Positions 23,580 to 35,369 of a stretch of DNA of 64,000 nucleotides are shown here, in pieces; the first letter of the stretch is position 1, and each line of letters starts with the position of its first letter. Both the position numbers and the translations under genes were made by a program. The notes under the pieces are model-generated. The model searched no databases, was not told the origin of the DNA, and saw only the letters and a list, made by a program, of their open reading frames with translations. The stretch is taken from the NCBI GenBank assembly GCA_015039365.1, contig WION01000050.1, positions 1 through 64,000 on the forward strand, written 5' to 3'. The DNA comes from Amanita rubescens (taxonomy: Eukaryota; Basidiomycota; Agaricomycetes; Agaricales; Amanitaceae).

Positions 23580-24682
23580 ATGAAACTACTACCCCTTTTC
23601 ATCCACTCCTTTGCTTTCTCCATTCCTTTCGCCCGTTCTGTTCCCTTCAAGCGCGATGCTGATTTGGCAAGCGGTAGGTCAAACCACCTTGGCGAGCCAC
23701 TACTAAACCAGTTCGTTGTAGATACCGAAATACTCAACTTCGGCCTCGCCATGGAATATCTCCTCTCAGCGGCTTACAGGGATGGACTCGCCAAATATAC
23801 TAAGCAAGATTTTGAAAGCGCCGGATTCGGGTCCTTTACGCCTGGGCGTTTATTGGAAATTGCCGATCATGAAGACAGCCATGTCGAGATTCTGAAGACT
23901 GCTGTTTCCGAAGCGGGGGGATATCCAGTGCCTAAATGCGAATATCAATTGTATTTTTCCTGAAGTATTATATCACAAAAACGCTCTAACCGCAGCTTAG
24001 CCTGTACGATGGTCCGTCTTCATTTATCAAAACTGTCTTCGAACTTGAAGAGACCATGACGTCATGGTATTGCGCCTCCCAGGCGTTTATCAAGCGTAAG
24101 GTATGCTTGGACGCAGTTGCTTCATTCGCACCCTCACATCAAAGTGAAGGAATATTCTTCAGTCGCTGCGGCCATTCTACCAACAGAGGCGCGTCATAGC
24201 GCTTGGCTTAACTCGGCAGTGAGGAAACAAAACCCATGGAGCACTAGCTTGGAGGTACGCACGTAGCTCATGCTAGCGCATTACTGACCACACCGTTTTA
24301 GACCCCGTTAACGGAAAAACATGTCTTTTCCGTTGTCTCTGGATACATATCCAATTGTTCCGCTTCATATCCAATTCAACTTGAGGCCTTCCCGAAGTTG
24401 GTGTTTACCTCAAATCCTGTTCCAGGGCACATCGTTCAATTCCAAGCTGCGAGCGGAAGTCACGACACAACCGGGAACCCCACATGGATCGCTTTCCTAA
24501 ACGGGGCAAGAATACGGTACGCCATGGTCCATCCGAACCAATCGGTTACAATACCCAATGGTCTCAAGGGGACCACATATGGGGTGTGGACTAGGGATAA
24601 TCGAAGGTTGACGGACGAGAACACCATAGCAGGCCCAGCACTGGTGACGTTCCCTTTCAATTCAGAAGAAGTGTTAGTGTAA
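23580..24682 (+). CDS. Rds1-like ferritin-fold secreted protein
   Basis: Member of the fungal Rds1/desiccation-related group with a ferritin-like (Ferritin_2) domain, 318 aa. Exons 23580-23950, 24001-24095, 24145-24254 and 24302-24682 close in frame. MKLLPLFIHSFAFSIPFARS is a signal peptide, followed by KR. Helix-bundle signatures are LNFGLAMEYLLSAAY, LLEIADHEDSHVEIL and ILPTEARHSAWLNSAV, which contain the Glu and Glu-x2-His residues expected for a di-metal site. The region after residue 200 (FPKLVFTSNPVPGHIVQF) is a beta-rich tail typical of these proteins. Fungal homologues respond to stress, starvation or mating conditions. The biochemical role is not established. Confidence 0.85.
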
Positions 24683-26514
24683 AAGATATTTGTACGATAT
24701 CGTAACGGAGATTTTTCGCTCCTTGTGAACAACGGAAGGACCTAAACCATCCGCATAGAACCGCAATTAAGAGCACGTATATTGCGGCAAGATGTGCGCA
24801 TATACACATCACGTTCCCTAGGCAAAGTGAAGTCAGAAGAAGCTCGAGCTTTACGCGTCTTCTGCTTCTTCCATCTCTTCATCTCATTCCATGCCGAAGT
24901 ACGTTTTTGTATTGGTTTTGCCTCAACCAAGCGCAGGCCCCTGTGGACGCGGTAGTTGCGGAAATTTGACATTGCGGTCACCAAAACTACTGAGATACTG
25001 GTGTCTCTAGACGCTATGCTGGCGGCTCGCTGGGCGAAGTCGACAAGTGCGTATTGCGAGCAAGATTGACCTGCGATGGCATCAGATTAGCGGCCAACTT
25101 GAACTTGCGGCCTCTGCCAGATAACCATTAATTTAAACCGACGGTTTGCCAGTTAACTTACAACAAAGAAATGAATCTAGTGAAGCAATGGAAGTGAAGG
25201 GCCGACGTGTGACAATGATTGGCTATCGGGCAGCTGAGTTTCAAAGACGTACGTTAGACTCTATCACGTACGCTAACCGCATAAAGAATGCCGTATATTC
25301 GCCGCTGCATTCGAGAATATTATCAATACCTGTCTCTTCCATCATCAACTTGTAGTACGTATCCCCGGTCAATTTTCCACTTACCTTTCATGTAACAATG
25401 GTAAGTCCAAAATATTATGTGACGTTCGAGTGACATCCCCGCAAGGCAGATATACCATGTGATGATAATATAAAGCGTCTATTCATCGTTAACTAAAGGA
25501 CCATGCCACAATTCGGTTCAGGCGATCGCTGACGAACAGTGGCGAACACGTTTCGACGCCAGAGCTTCCCAGGAACGTCATCATCGTAATCGGACTCTGA
25601 GATTTGAAAGCGGCATACGCGGTTTTTAATTCTTGAAAAAGATGCATGCGATGATGCGGAAAGTCATGCAGAATTTGGTTTCCCAGAGTTTTAGCGCCAA
25701 TGCACTCAAGCACATGCATTGGTCAAGTTCCCCTTACATCGCCTTCACATACTTACCAAACAGTGAGCCTACCCTTCAGGGAGACGTTATTATATTTGAG
25801 ACAGGCTCGTCGCACCTACGCATACACTCCGCATCCGTCGGCAGCGCGGAATTATCAGTCTCCATTGAAATGGAACAATGGTGGTACACGTCAAGTTGTT
25901 TCACAAGACACGAACTTCAAGTTTTATGAACGAGATCGCAGTTTGCCAAAGGTACTAGGCTGCATGTGTATACACGTGTATTATTGAGCTGATCTGTGAT
26001 CGAGTTATGGCAGGTTATGGCTAGCTTGCTTCCGTCCAAACATTTGCGGCCTTTTGAAAATTAATCATAAAGGGCTGATCGTTGCTCCTGAAGATTAAAC
26101 ACGTGGATACTCGATGCTTTAACTTCATACTTGTGGAACGTTGCTGAATGTGTAAGTATTCGATAATCTTCCTTCATATAAATCCTGGAAGACGATGAAA
26201 AGGCTAACCTGGGAGAGACTAACAGGGATAGAACGTATTGAGTTCCACCGTATCTCACCGATCGTTATCATTATCAGTATCAGTATAAACAAGACGAGAT
26301 ATGGGAATAACTTTACAGGGTCGGTTCCGTTGGTGATTTGCCCTATTATAGATCTTTGAACCATGGGAAACGGAGATCTCTACGTTAAATTCTGCAAATG
26401 ATCGACCCTGATGATGCATTTAATAATTAAGTAAATCGGTGCACCACCCTAACTTCACTCTCAGCGAATGTCCACTTGACTCCTTCCTTTCGTCCATCGA
26501 AAGGCGGTTCTAGG
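24683..26514. other. Intergenic, no gene recognised
   Basis: Open frames at 24742-24969 (minus, very basic), 25489-25719 (minus), 25633-25929 (plus) and 26125-26364 (minus, hydrophobic) have no recognisable sequence or mutually consistent splice sites. A GATATCAG/TATCATTATCAGTATCAGTAT microsatellite-like stretch lies near 26265-26285. Confidence 0.4.
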
Positions 26515-27776
26515 ATGTCTGAGTCGGGCCTGACTCCTGAACAATATGCAGCAACGGCGGAACATCTGTACGTGCATAATATTCCACTCAACTGCTCCCC
26601 TCAGGACGAACGCAACCTCAGAATGGTCTTGAAGATGGTTTCATTGTCGGCCTGTGGTGAGCTTGACTATCTTGTCCTTGATCCTCGGGGCCGACATTCT
26701 TTTGTTCCTTCAGTAATGTTGTTCTATGATATAATGCTCACCTTCGCCGATGAGGTTGAGCTTATATGGTCGCGAAGGTTTTCTTTTGTGTCTGTACTTT
26801 GGTATCTGGTTGGTTTTCTACGCTCCGATCCGTAATCTGGGCTAACTTTGATATCAACTGGCGTCAGAACCGCTATGTCACTCCTTTAGGTTACATCATA
26901 ATCACCGTTTGTGCGTTGGCGAGTCTGTTTTATTAATGCCCCTAAATTCTTTAATAGCGTTCCATGACCCTTGGAGTAAAAGCGTCTGCGATCGCTATGT
27001 TCTCTTCCCTGAAGCACTAAAAATAATCACATGCTTTGCAATCGGGGGTAAGAACGATTTAGTGTGCTGTTCAACTGTTATTCTGAATTGTGCTTGATTC
27101 ACAGTAATCTTCATTCTGCGACTATATGCATTGTATAATAGAAGCATGGTTGTTGTGTCCCTGGGCTGTCTTCTCCTTGCTACAGAACTAGGTGTGAAGA
27201 TCGTAAGTCAATCAATTGCACGTGGTCTTTATCAGACTCTTGTTTACGATATGGTTAGTGGGCTTTCACCTGCGGAACTAGCCTACAACTACCGCCAGGT
27301 TTGGTTAACTTTCTATGGTGACCTTTTGTAAGATTAATGATTCGCACTAGGACTTGTTGGTTGCATTTTGGTGGGAAGGACGAGCCTGTGAGTGACATTT
27401 TGATGAAGGAAGCGAATCTGATTGTGTCCGTCATATAGTCGCTTCGCTTCCACATGGATTTCAGAACTTGTCTTTGGTATTGCTCTGTTTTCTTCTCCAA
27501 AGCTACGATTCACCGGCTGTACGATAGATTTAATCGTTTTCTTGGCCACAATTCACCAGGCGATCCTAAACAATTCGGAGATACATAAATCTCAGGGAAT
27601 TTCGCTCTTTGATTTGGTCGTCCGCGATGGTACGTTATGCCGAAAATTGTCCGCGCAAATTGATGCTGAGAACGATAGGTGTAATATACTTCGCAATTAT
27701 CTTCGTAGCAAATTCCGTTACCGTCTTAATGTTCATCGTCCGTCCTCTTCCATCATACTATATTGACAGGTCCTGA
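26515..27776 (+). CDS. DUF6533-domain multi-spanning membrane protein
   Basis: Integral membrane protein of the Agaricomycete DUF6533 family, function unknown. The ATG at 26515 gives MSESGLTPEQYAATAEHLYV, then the domain core LFYDIMLTFADEVELIW and RFSFVSVLWYL. An intron joins this to NRYVTPLGYIIITV, and a further intron leads to VCDRYVLFPEAL. FILRLYALYNRSMVVVSLG is the hallmark of the second half. Later exons encode LVGCILVGR, STWISELVFGIALF, LFDLVVRDG and VIYFAIIFVANSVTVLMF. The splice join after GVKI is ambiguous. The frame ends soon after the last membrane segment (PLPSYYIDRS), where relatives usually continue with a conserved Ser/Arg-rich tail, so the C-terminus may be shortened. Confidence 0.68.
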
Positions 27777-28369
27777 TACTCCGTTTTTAGTTCGCACCTG
27801 TGAGTTTTTGTTGAATCAAATAGAAGTTCATTAATCCGAGATATAGGAAGACCTTAAAGCTATAAACGCAAGCTTCAGTACACTGTACGTTTCCCGTGGC
27901 GAACCACGAAATACTTATTGAACTACAAAATCATAGTATCACGAGTCTGATGGTGTCGCGTCTGATTTTAAACCTTCGATCCGTAGTTGAGTCGACATAT
28001 GAGCAAGACCATACTTTTGACCTCCGACTACAATGAACAGTAAGTGAAGATGATTCTTTTTCGGGAGCTGGACTGACATTGTCGCAAAGTCAAATCGGCA
28101 GCACCGGGAGTCTGAACACGACAAGTCGTCATCGTAGGATGTCGTCGATTGCGAGTGGTGAAGCCACACTGATCTGATCAGACAGCTTAATATGTATCGT
28201 ACTACCAGTAGTAATTTTTGAAATGTGAAGCCATGTTGAACGTGCGCAGTCCCAATGACTGACTTTGGCTGATTATAAATTTGTTAACATCTGAGCCGCC
28301 TGATAAATATAATCAAATAATGACTTGGACAAAACCTCGGCACCGTCCCTACCTTAAGAAAACTCTACA
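27777..28369. other. Intergenic, promoter of eIF3g
   Basis: No coding sequence recognised. It is AT-rich just upstream of the eIF3g start. Confidence 0.45.
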
Positions 28370-29556
28370 ATGGCTTCATCGTAAGTGTTATCCCAATGAA
28401 AAACCGCATCGGCACTGAATACTGAAGATAGAATACCCAAAACCTCTTGGGCAGACGACGTTGATGATCTTGGTGCTCCAGCCTCCAAATTTCTCACATG
28501 ACGGGAAAATCTGATAATAGTGCCTCTTTAGTCCAAGGCAAAGTCGAGGATTACGTCGATGAAAACGAGATCAGAACGACTGTTGAGTATGCCATAAATG
28601 ACGAGGGGAAAAAAGTGAAGGTATGAAAACCATACGGATCAAAGTTCACGTTGATTTGACGGTCTCCCAGATCACTCGCCGTATCCGACGCGTGCTGCAA
28701 AAATCCATAGTTGAGCATGCTGTTGCCGAGCGTCAAAAATGGGCGAAGTTCGGAAAAGAGAAAGGAAACAAACCAGGCCCGGATCGGGCTACGACGACCG
28801 TCGGAGAAGAGGTTACCCTGAAGTTGAGTGCCGGTAATAAAGTGAGTTTTTCCTTCATTTCGTTTTCTCATCTCTTTACCTCACGCGCATACTCCATAGT
28901 CGCAAGAACCCGAGCCAAGTCCAGAAGATAATGTAAAAGCACGGTTAGCAAAAGCAGGGGCAGGAAAAGTCGTCTGCAGGGTATGCAAGGGGGACCATTT
29001 TACGGCAAGATGTCCTTACAAGGACAAGCTTGCTGGGCTAGAGTCTTCGAGTGAGTACCTGAGACATTCCTTGATCGCGACCTAACTGTCTGACACAGTT
29101 CTAGACGACGACCTCGGTGGTGCAAGCGATACCGCGCCGGCTCCTGCTGGCCCTGCGCCAAGCACGACAGGGAAGTATGTCCCACCATCCATGCGTGCCG
29201 GCGCCTCGCGCACAGGAGAATCTATGCGCGGCGCCGGAAACCGGGAAGACCTGCCAACACTCCGTGTTACCAATATCTCCGAGGATACCCAGGAAAGCGA
29301 CTTGCGTGAACTGTTTGGTATGTTTGGACGAGTTGCGAGAGTCTATGTGGGTAGGGATCGGGAGACGGGCGCTGGAAAGGGATTTGCGTTTGTCAGCTTT
29401 GAAGATCGTGCTGCTGCTGAAAAGGCACAAGAAAAGGTGAACGGAAAAGGTTACGATAATCTTATTTTGAGTGTACAATGGAGTCGTGAGTCCTTTTTTG
29501 TTTCTCTTCCCGTAGTTCACTACTCATTACCGCCAGAACCACGCCCAGGACAGTAG
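28370..29556 (+). CDS. tif35: Translation initiation factor eIF3 subunit G
   Basis: RNA-binding subunit of the eIF3 complex, which promotes 43S assembly, scanning and reinitiation. Seven exons (28370-28380, 28432-28472, 28532-28620, 28671-28841, 28900-29050, 29099-29485 and 29537-29556) sum to 289 aa. The first exon is only 11 nt. Sequence order matches the family: TSWADDVDDL, VEDYVDENEIRTTVEY, the central KWAKFGKEKGNKPGPDRA block and a CCHC-like zinc knuckle, VVCRVCKGDHFTARCPY. After a flexible linker with GKYVPPSMRAG comes a C-terminal RRM (residues about 205-280) with RNP2 LRVTNIS and RNP1 KGFAFVSF. It ends SVQWSQPRPGQ. Confidence 0.95.
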
Positions 29557-30146
29557 ATCCTGTGTTATGTACTGTTAGGTCGCACTAACCGCATGTTCTT
29601 CCTTGAATGCCGCATTTGATCTGTTTGGCTGCTTCCCAACAGAAGCTTGCCAAACAGCCTCCCGATTCCAGCAAAAACATCATAAGCCTCAATTTGTCAA
29701 TCACAAAGCATTTTTCATCTAACGAAAGCTGACCTCCTCGTCTCCGTAAAATGCATGAACAGCGAATGAAAGATCACGGATCAAGACTCCCCACAAGGCA
29801 GCCGTGCAGTGGAAAACGAGGGGTCTTTATAGTAAGGAGAGCGCGCAATAGGCGCATGCATGTCAACCATCTTGCCGTTGAGCCCCCGGCTTTCAGCGAG
29901 TTTAGTGTGGCGCTAGGACAGGCGGTACTTCAAGTTAAATTATGACGAGAAGATAACTTTCCCTAGATTGACCCGCTAAAATAATCTTCACGGATTATGT
30001 TACGTAGAACAGGCCATTGTCGCAAGAGCTCGACAAATTAGCGAGAGCTAAATTCGTTATCGAACAAAAGGGGAATGATGAAAGCAACTAAATGCATAGA
30101 GATTCAAAGTCCGTTAAAATTGATGTATTAGTTACCGGCGCTGCTG
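29557..30146. other. Intergenic
   Basis: No gene recognised between the converging eIF3g and 2OG-oxygenase genes. Confidence 0.5.
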
Positions 30147-31676
30147 CTATGCATGATTACCATACAATGCAGCTTGGAATCGACTTTTGACATATTCTCC
30201 AGCTGTCACGACTTCATACTTAGCAGGTCTAATTTCGGAAACACAACTGGGGATAGCCTACCAGAATGAGAATAGAATGATAAAAAAAATTAACAAACGC
30301 TTACCTCTAATCTCACATTGTAATCGGTTCCAAAGAATAAGGGGATCGAGTATCGATGGACTCCGCTTCTGTTGGTGACACGATGGATCGTAGACTTGAA
30401 AACATCATCTGTGGTATTCATGACTAACGATTTTTATGTGGTGTATGAGACAAACCCACTTGTCCATCGTGCAAACTGATCACCGAGGCTACGGGATCAG
30501 CGTCATTTAATCGCAAAGTCGAGGACGGGAGATGGCGGCCTACTTTACAACCAACGTCCCATCAACAGGTGGTGCATTAACCCACTGATGAACTGCATTG
30601 AGAACCTGCAGGGCCTGTATCCCTGGTTCTTGCCATAAGATGGTGAAACACTAAGCGATTCAGCAAAAAGAGCGATGAAGCCATGCTGGACTTGCCTGCC
30701 AACTAAAATAGTTTCGGTCAGAGTCTAGAAATGTGCAGAATAAAAACAGACTCGGTGTGCGCCCCGATTCCCATTACACGGTCATCAACTTGACCTGTTT
30801 GAGGAGGATAATGTTGGACGCCCATTATCGCAGCAGCATGCTTCGTCTGTGTAAAGATCAGTAAACGAAACCTACTGATATCCTGTGGACTAACTAGCCT
30901 TGTCCTGGAAAAACTCTTCAGGCAATTCCAAAGCAAGGGCAAAGAGAGGGAACATGAGTCTTCCCAAATGGACGGCTGCACGACTAGGGGACTGAGATTG
31001 TATATCGCGATAGATGTCAGTTGTGTGCACGCACTAGTATTTAAGAACGGCTTCGCGGAATTCAGGAGCTTCTGATTTGGGCGGCCATACATTTGTACCT
31101 GACATGGGGCCATCAATGTTCTCTCCTCTTGCACCCTCATCATCGATTAACTCCTCCCAGCCGAACTCAAAACTCTCGCGCAGGTCCCCTGCGTTATCGG
31201 GATCGACGTTCCAACCTAAAACTGGGGTGTAACCCCTGAAATTTGGAGTTTTCTTTTTGTCGAGCTGAGAACCATTGAACGAGGGCTTCCATAGTACATT
31301 TATGTAAACACATTACCTCCATTTTCGTCTCGATGGGAAGAGCGAAGAACTCCTTGACTCCTTCTAAAGCTTCATTGATAACATCGGCTGGTATACCGTG
31401 ATTCTTTACTGCAAGTTTTCAGATGGGACTTGTAGCGGAATCGCAACCTATCGTGTACCATAGAAAAATCCGACGTTTATGCAAGCATCTCTTATCTCTT
31501 TCGCAAGTGCCTGTCTTAGACTATCATCTGAGCCCTTGATATTTGCCAAATCGCTGTATAGTGATGAAGATTGATACCAATATTTCGCACCTAGAATGGA
31601 CTGACATTACCGGGATCTTACTGAAGGAGATGGACTGCGCGTCCGAGGCTTCCTTTTCCTGCAGGATAGACGCCAT
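30147..31676 (-). CDS. 2-oxoglutarate/Fe(II)-dependent oxygenase (isopenicillin-N-synthase-like)
   Basis: Cytosolic oxygenase of the IPNS/2OG-Fe(II) superfamily, about 345 aa in many short exons. The N-terminal DIOX_N part is KIPVIDLANIKG, ACINVGFFY and VKNHGIPADVINEAL, then KTPNFRGYTPVLGWNV and LRESFEFGWEELID. The catalytic domain has MGVQHYPPQTGQVDDRVMGI, the iron-binding GAHTE, then CFTILWQEPGIQALQVLN. LGDQFARWTNDVFKSTIHRV supplies the second His, and RYSIPLFFG contains the Arg and Ser that bind 2-oxoglutarate. Two oddities stand out: the usual His-x-Asp reads His-x-Glu next to a weak GTTTTT donor, and the intron after FFQDK uses a GC-AG boundary. The stop is at 30147. Substrate unknown. 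Confidence 0.8.
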
Positions 31677-32388
31677 ACGGCTGGTAGCCAAAGTGGAGGA
31701 TCAAACTACCCGTGACGTCACGGTGTCCGATACCGTCGGAGTCAACGGAGTTGCAATCATCGGTATAGCTATTTTTCGGGATTATCAAAGGTACGATCCC
31801 CCCCATCGAACCGCGCCCATCAGGGTGATGTTGGCATTTGCTTGTGGAGGTACGGTCTGTTCACATATGTACGCGATCTGTCGAGTGTTGTTGATAAATT
31901 CCACTGTTACTGGGACAGGCCCATTCTAAGTTTGGAGGCACTAGCTTATGACATTCCACACCGTAAGTATGGACGCGCTGAGTCAGATAAATTTCAAATT
32001 GTAAAAAATTGCATTGCTAACTAAAGCACCTATCAATAAGCCCAGTAAGCCATTTTGACCGATAGCTATGACCCCCAAATGAGGCACACACATACACCAC
32101 TTTACGGCTTTGCGGCACGAGGCCAAAGCAGTGTCGCGGCAAGCTTAAGTGGCCCCTAGCGTGGCCGGGGAAAGCTGAGAGGCCACCATGACAGGCCAGC
32201 ATGCAGAGTCAAACGTGGCGCACAAGGACAAAGAATCGCACGCGTCCAGGCCTGCAACTATCGCCACCTAATTATAAACCAGTGTGGCCACCTCCGCTTT
32301 GCAGAGTCCAGGGAAAGGCGATTTTTAACAATATAAGATGACCACTGTCGCGAACTACACCCAAATCCGGACCGCGGCTCAAGCTTAG
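31677..32388. other. Intergenic, divergent promoters
   Basis: A CG-rich stretch at 32100-32240 with repeated GGCC words (GAGGCCA, GTGGCC) could be a small repeat remnant. An open mini-frame, MTTVANYTQIRTAAQA, begins at 32338 and stops just before the next gene. Confidence 0.4.
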
Positions 32389-33305
32389 ATGAAAAGAAGG
32401 TCTCGAGGGGTCAATCGCCGTACCGCTCGGCGATTTAAGTCCCATCCCAAGCTATACAAGCATGACACTGGCGTTGTTATCCTCATCACCCCCTCCGCGA
32501 CGGGGAAGGGAATACACAAACGTTGGAAATACTCCGAACAGTGCTTGAATATGCGTCAAACGATCCCAGCTGAGCGGGACTCAACAGGGCGCCCGTTGAC
32601 GCGCGAATTGACATTGCATGTCGACGGCGCGTTCACTGGCATGTTTAATCGCTCTCTCTCGTCCATTGGAGCAAACCTGAAAGCGGAAACTCAGAAAACA
32701 GATAGGTTGGTCAACGGTGCATTTGGCTAATGTTTCATGACTCACCTTTGTGCAGCAGTTCAACACCACATCTCGAGAATATTACAACCATAGCAAGCGA
32801 TGAGGATATGCCCAGAACACCCGAACCAACTAGCTTTCCTCTACGGTACACAGTCTCGCGTCCAAGGGAAACGGAGGAAGAGATAGTCATCAAAGAGCTG
32901 AAGATAGAGCAACAGTTAGAGGATACGTTCATGGTTCAGTGGCAGAAGATGCTTGAGCAACGAGAGACCGCTATGCGTTCCATCAGGCATTGGATCCGAA
33001 AGGGCAGGCCTAAGTATGATGCATCGAGCGGCACCGACGATGAAGATACGAAGGGTGAGGACATGGAGACGGCCAACAACGCGGATACGTCAACTATAGA
33101 GCTTGGAATGAACGAAGGGCAGAAGGGGGAATCCAGAAAGGTGAAGTTGCGCAGGTGTCCTCTCGGACCTTGTGGCACAATCATCATTGAGGATCCGTAC
33201 GAGCGTGGAGAACGCAATTCGCCTCCGCCTGTGTATCCTGCAGAATGGGTGGCCAGGAAACTCGCTGGGCGAGCATCTACGGAGAGCATTGAGAGTAGGA
33301 TATAA
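32389..33305 (+). CDS. Unknown charged protein, two exons
   Basis: Not recognised. Exon 1 (32389 to about 32704) begins MKRRSRGVNRRTARRFKSHP and is strongly basic. A GTTGGT...TGCAG intron joins it in frame to SSSTPHLENITTIASDED. Exon 2 is acidic to mixed: RETEEEIVIKELKIEQQLED reads as a helical segment, followed by Asp/Glu-rich GTDDEDTKGEDMETA and a conserved-looking end with RRCPLGPCGTIIIEDPYERG and PVYPAEWVARKLAGRAS. The stop is at 33303-33305. The basic start could be a nuclear or mitochondrial signal. No catalytic motif was seen. Confidence 0.5.
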
Positions 33306-34319
33306 AAGATTTCCCATAACATGATGTATGCTGCTATACCTATGATTAACACATGACGTTGTGGTGGATAAGAGAACACATCTCGTTTCTTGAGTGCGAG
33401 AGTGACTGTTTCCACAAGAGTGTACAGTAGCAAAGCACATGGAATTGAGCGCCACCTCAGTGCACATCTTGGTGTATTGAATGGGGGACCACCCTTAACC
33501 GTGTCGACGAATACTCATGAACACATCTTGTCGCACGAAAGCCTATTGTATAGTCCTCGACCCTCTCTTCTAGCAGAATACCATTTTATCAACACAAGGT
33601 CGGATGGACATCTGTGCGGCGGCGGTTATAATTCTATCAACTGGGGGAAATGGGATGGCGTACCAGTACCGAGGGTTTATAGCCTTCTATTGGCCTTTGC
33701 CTGCTATACCTGTTACCACTGGCGTATTGACATTGATCCACCCTGATCCACGCAGCACGGAAGCTGTTGGCCTGGGCAACCGCCGTCTGCCAATACGCGT
33801 CTGAGTCGGCGCCCAAGCAACGTCCTCTGTCAGCGTTGGCTAATTAGTGGCTATTAGTGGCTGGTAATGGCTTGTGTAATCGTGTAATCACTTGTAATAC
33901 CTTGTAATGCTTCTGACGCCGGGTTTGACTAATGTGTTTGCATGATGGACGAAAAAAAAAAAAGTCCAGGCCGCCGCGTCGGCGCACGGTGGCGGCGTCA
34001 TCCTATGTCACAAAAGTCCCACGCATTGAAAGGGCCACAGCGGTAGCGCACATCTGGCTACCACGCTGAGCCGTTTTTCTGTCCTGCTCTGACAACTTCT
34101 GTTCATACATTCAATTATGGTACGGTCTTGCAAAGTTCGAATACTGAACAATTTATTCACATGCCTCTAGCAATTTGTCCGGAAATTTCGAATATCCGCT
34201 AGATGGTTAAAACTTTCCGCGACGATAATCGGACCATGTGCATCCGCAGTGCGGAGACAGATATATTATAAATGGCCTATTTTCCAAGCTGCTACTGGTG
34301 CCAGAACCGTTCGTGTACG
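33306..34319. other. Intergenic with low-complexity TAATG/GGCT repeats
   Basis: At about 33838-33911 degenerate tandem words (ATTAGTGGCT, TGTAATC, CTTGTAAT) repeat several times. An A-run at 33951-33963 is followed by CGCCGCGTCGGCGCACGGTGGCGGCG. No coding sequence was seen. Confidence 0.5.
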
Positions 34320-35143
34320 ATGTCATCACCCAGAATCGCCATTGTCATCTATTCCCTGTACGGCCATATCGCTAAAAGTGAGTCTGACAAAAGCTATCTT
34401 ATCGTGTAGGGAATTAATATTCTTGTCTTTAAGTGGCCGAGAGCGCCAGGGCCGGAATTGTGGAAGCTGGTGGCCAGGCCAAGATTTTCCAGTACGTTTT
34501 CACTAGTATTCGTTTGTGAGACCAATCTAACGCCGCAGCTTGCAGAGTTCCAGAGACACTTTCTCCAGAGATTCTGACCTTGGTGAAAGCACCCCCCAAG
34601 CCCGACTATCCTATTATGACGATCGAGAATCTCCCCAACTTTGATGGTTACTTGTTTGGTATTCCCACCCGTTACGGCAATATGCCTGTACAATGGAAGG
34701 TATGCAATATCGGTTCCCGCGCCACTATATACTGATTGATTGGCAAAGGCTTTCTGGGATGGGACCGGCTCACTATGGACAACTGGCGCCCTATCAGGAA
34801 AATTCGCCGGTGTTTTCGTGTCGAGCGGCACATTAGGCAGTGGCCAGGAGGCGACTGTGATGAACACCATGTCCACTTTGGTTCACCATGGCATCAACTT
34901 CGTTCCGCTTGGGTACAAGCATGCTGGGGCGGAGCTAACGAATATTGAAGAAATCCATGGTGGTATGTGCGGCTTAATTTCATGGTCATTCAGTGTACCT
35001 ATCCATTCGCAGGATCGCCTTGGGGTGCTGGAACTGTATGTTCCCCTACTGGCACTCGGGACCCCAGCGCTCTTGAGCTAAGACAAGCCAGAGCGCAAGC
35101 CAAAGCTTTCTACGAGATTCTTTCCAGGTATAGATTTGATTAG
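34320..35143 (+). CDS. NAD(P)H:quinone oxidoreductase, WrbA/flavodoxin type (benzoquinone reductase)
   Basis: FMN-dependent two-electron quinone reductase, 204 aa. Exons 34320-34377, 34434-34491, 34546-34699, 34749-34962 and 35013-35143 close in frame. The flavodoxin fold begins [18 protein letters not shown], where the FMN phosphate loop reads SLYGH, followed by [18 protein letters not shown]. The middle has [20 protein letters not shown], the WrbA-specific loop, and then [26 protein letters not shown] and [18 protein letters not shown]. It ends [18 protein letters not shown]. In wood- and litter-degrading basidiomycetes such enzymes protect against quinones and can feed Fenton chemistry. 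Confidence 0.93.
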
Positions 35144-35369
35144 AAGCGTGCTATGTTTACAGCATATGTACATTAATAACCCTACGATATGTTCCCTGTA
35201 TTAACGATAGAGTATTAGATATGTTGCAGTGTATGTGAGCAGTCGAGATCTGACATAAGTTGCAACGTTTCAGACGAAATATAGTTTATTGGACTTGTTG
35301 TTTTGTTAATCTACATTTGAGGAAGCGCACAAATATGCTGGCGGATACGCGCAACAAAATTACGCTTCA

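Noticed and set aside
24742..24984. Basic 76-residue ORF downstream of the Rds1-like gene
   Set aside because: No homology recognised and no splice or promoter support.
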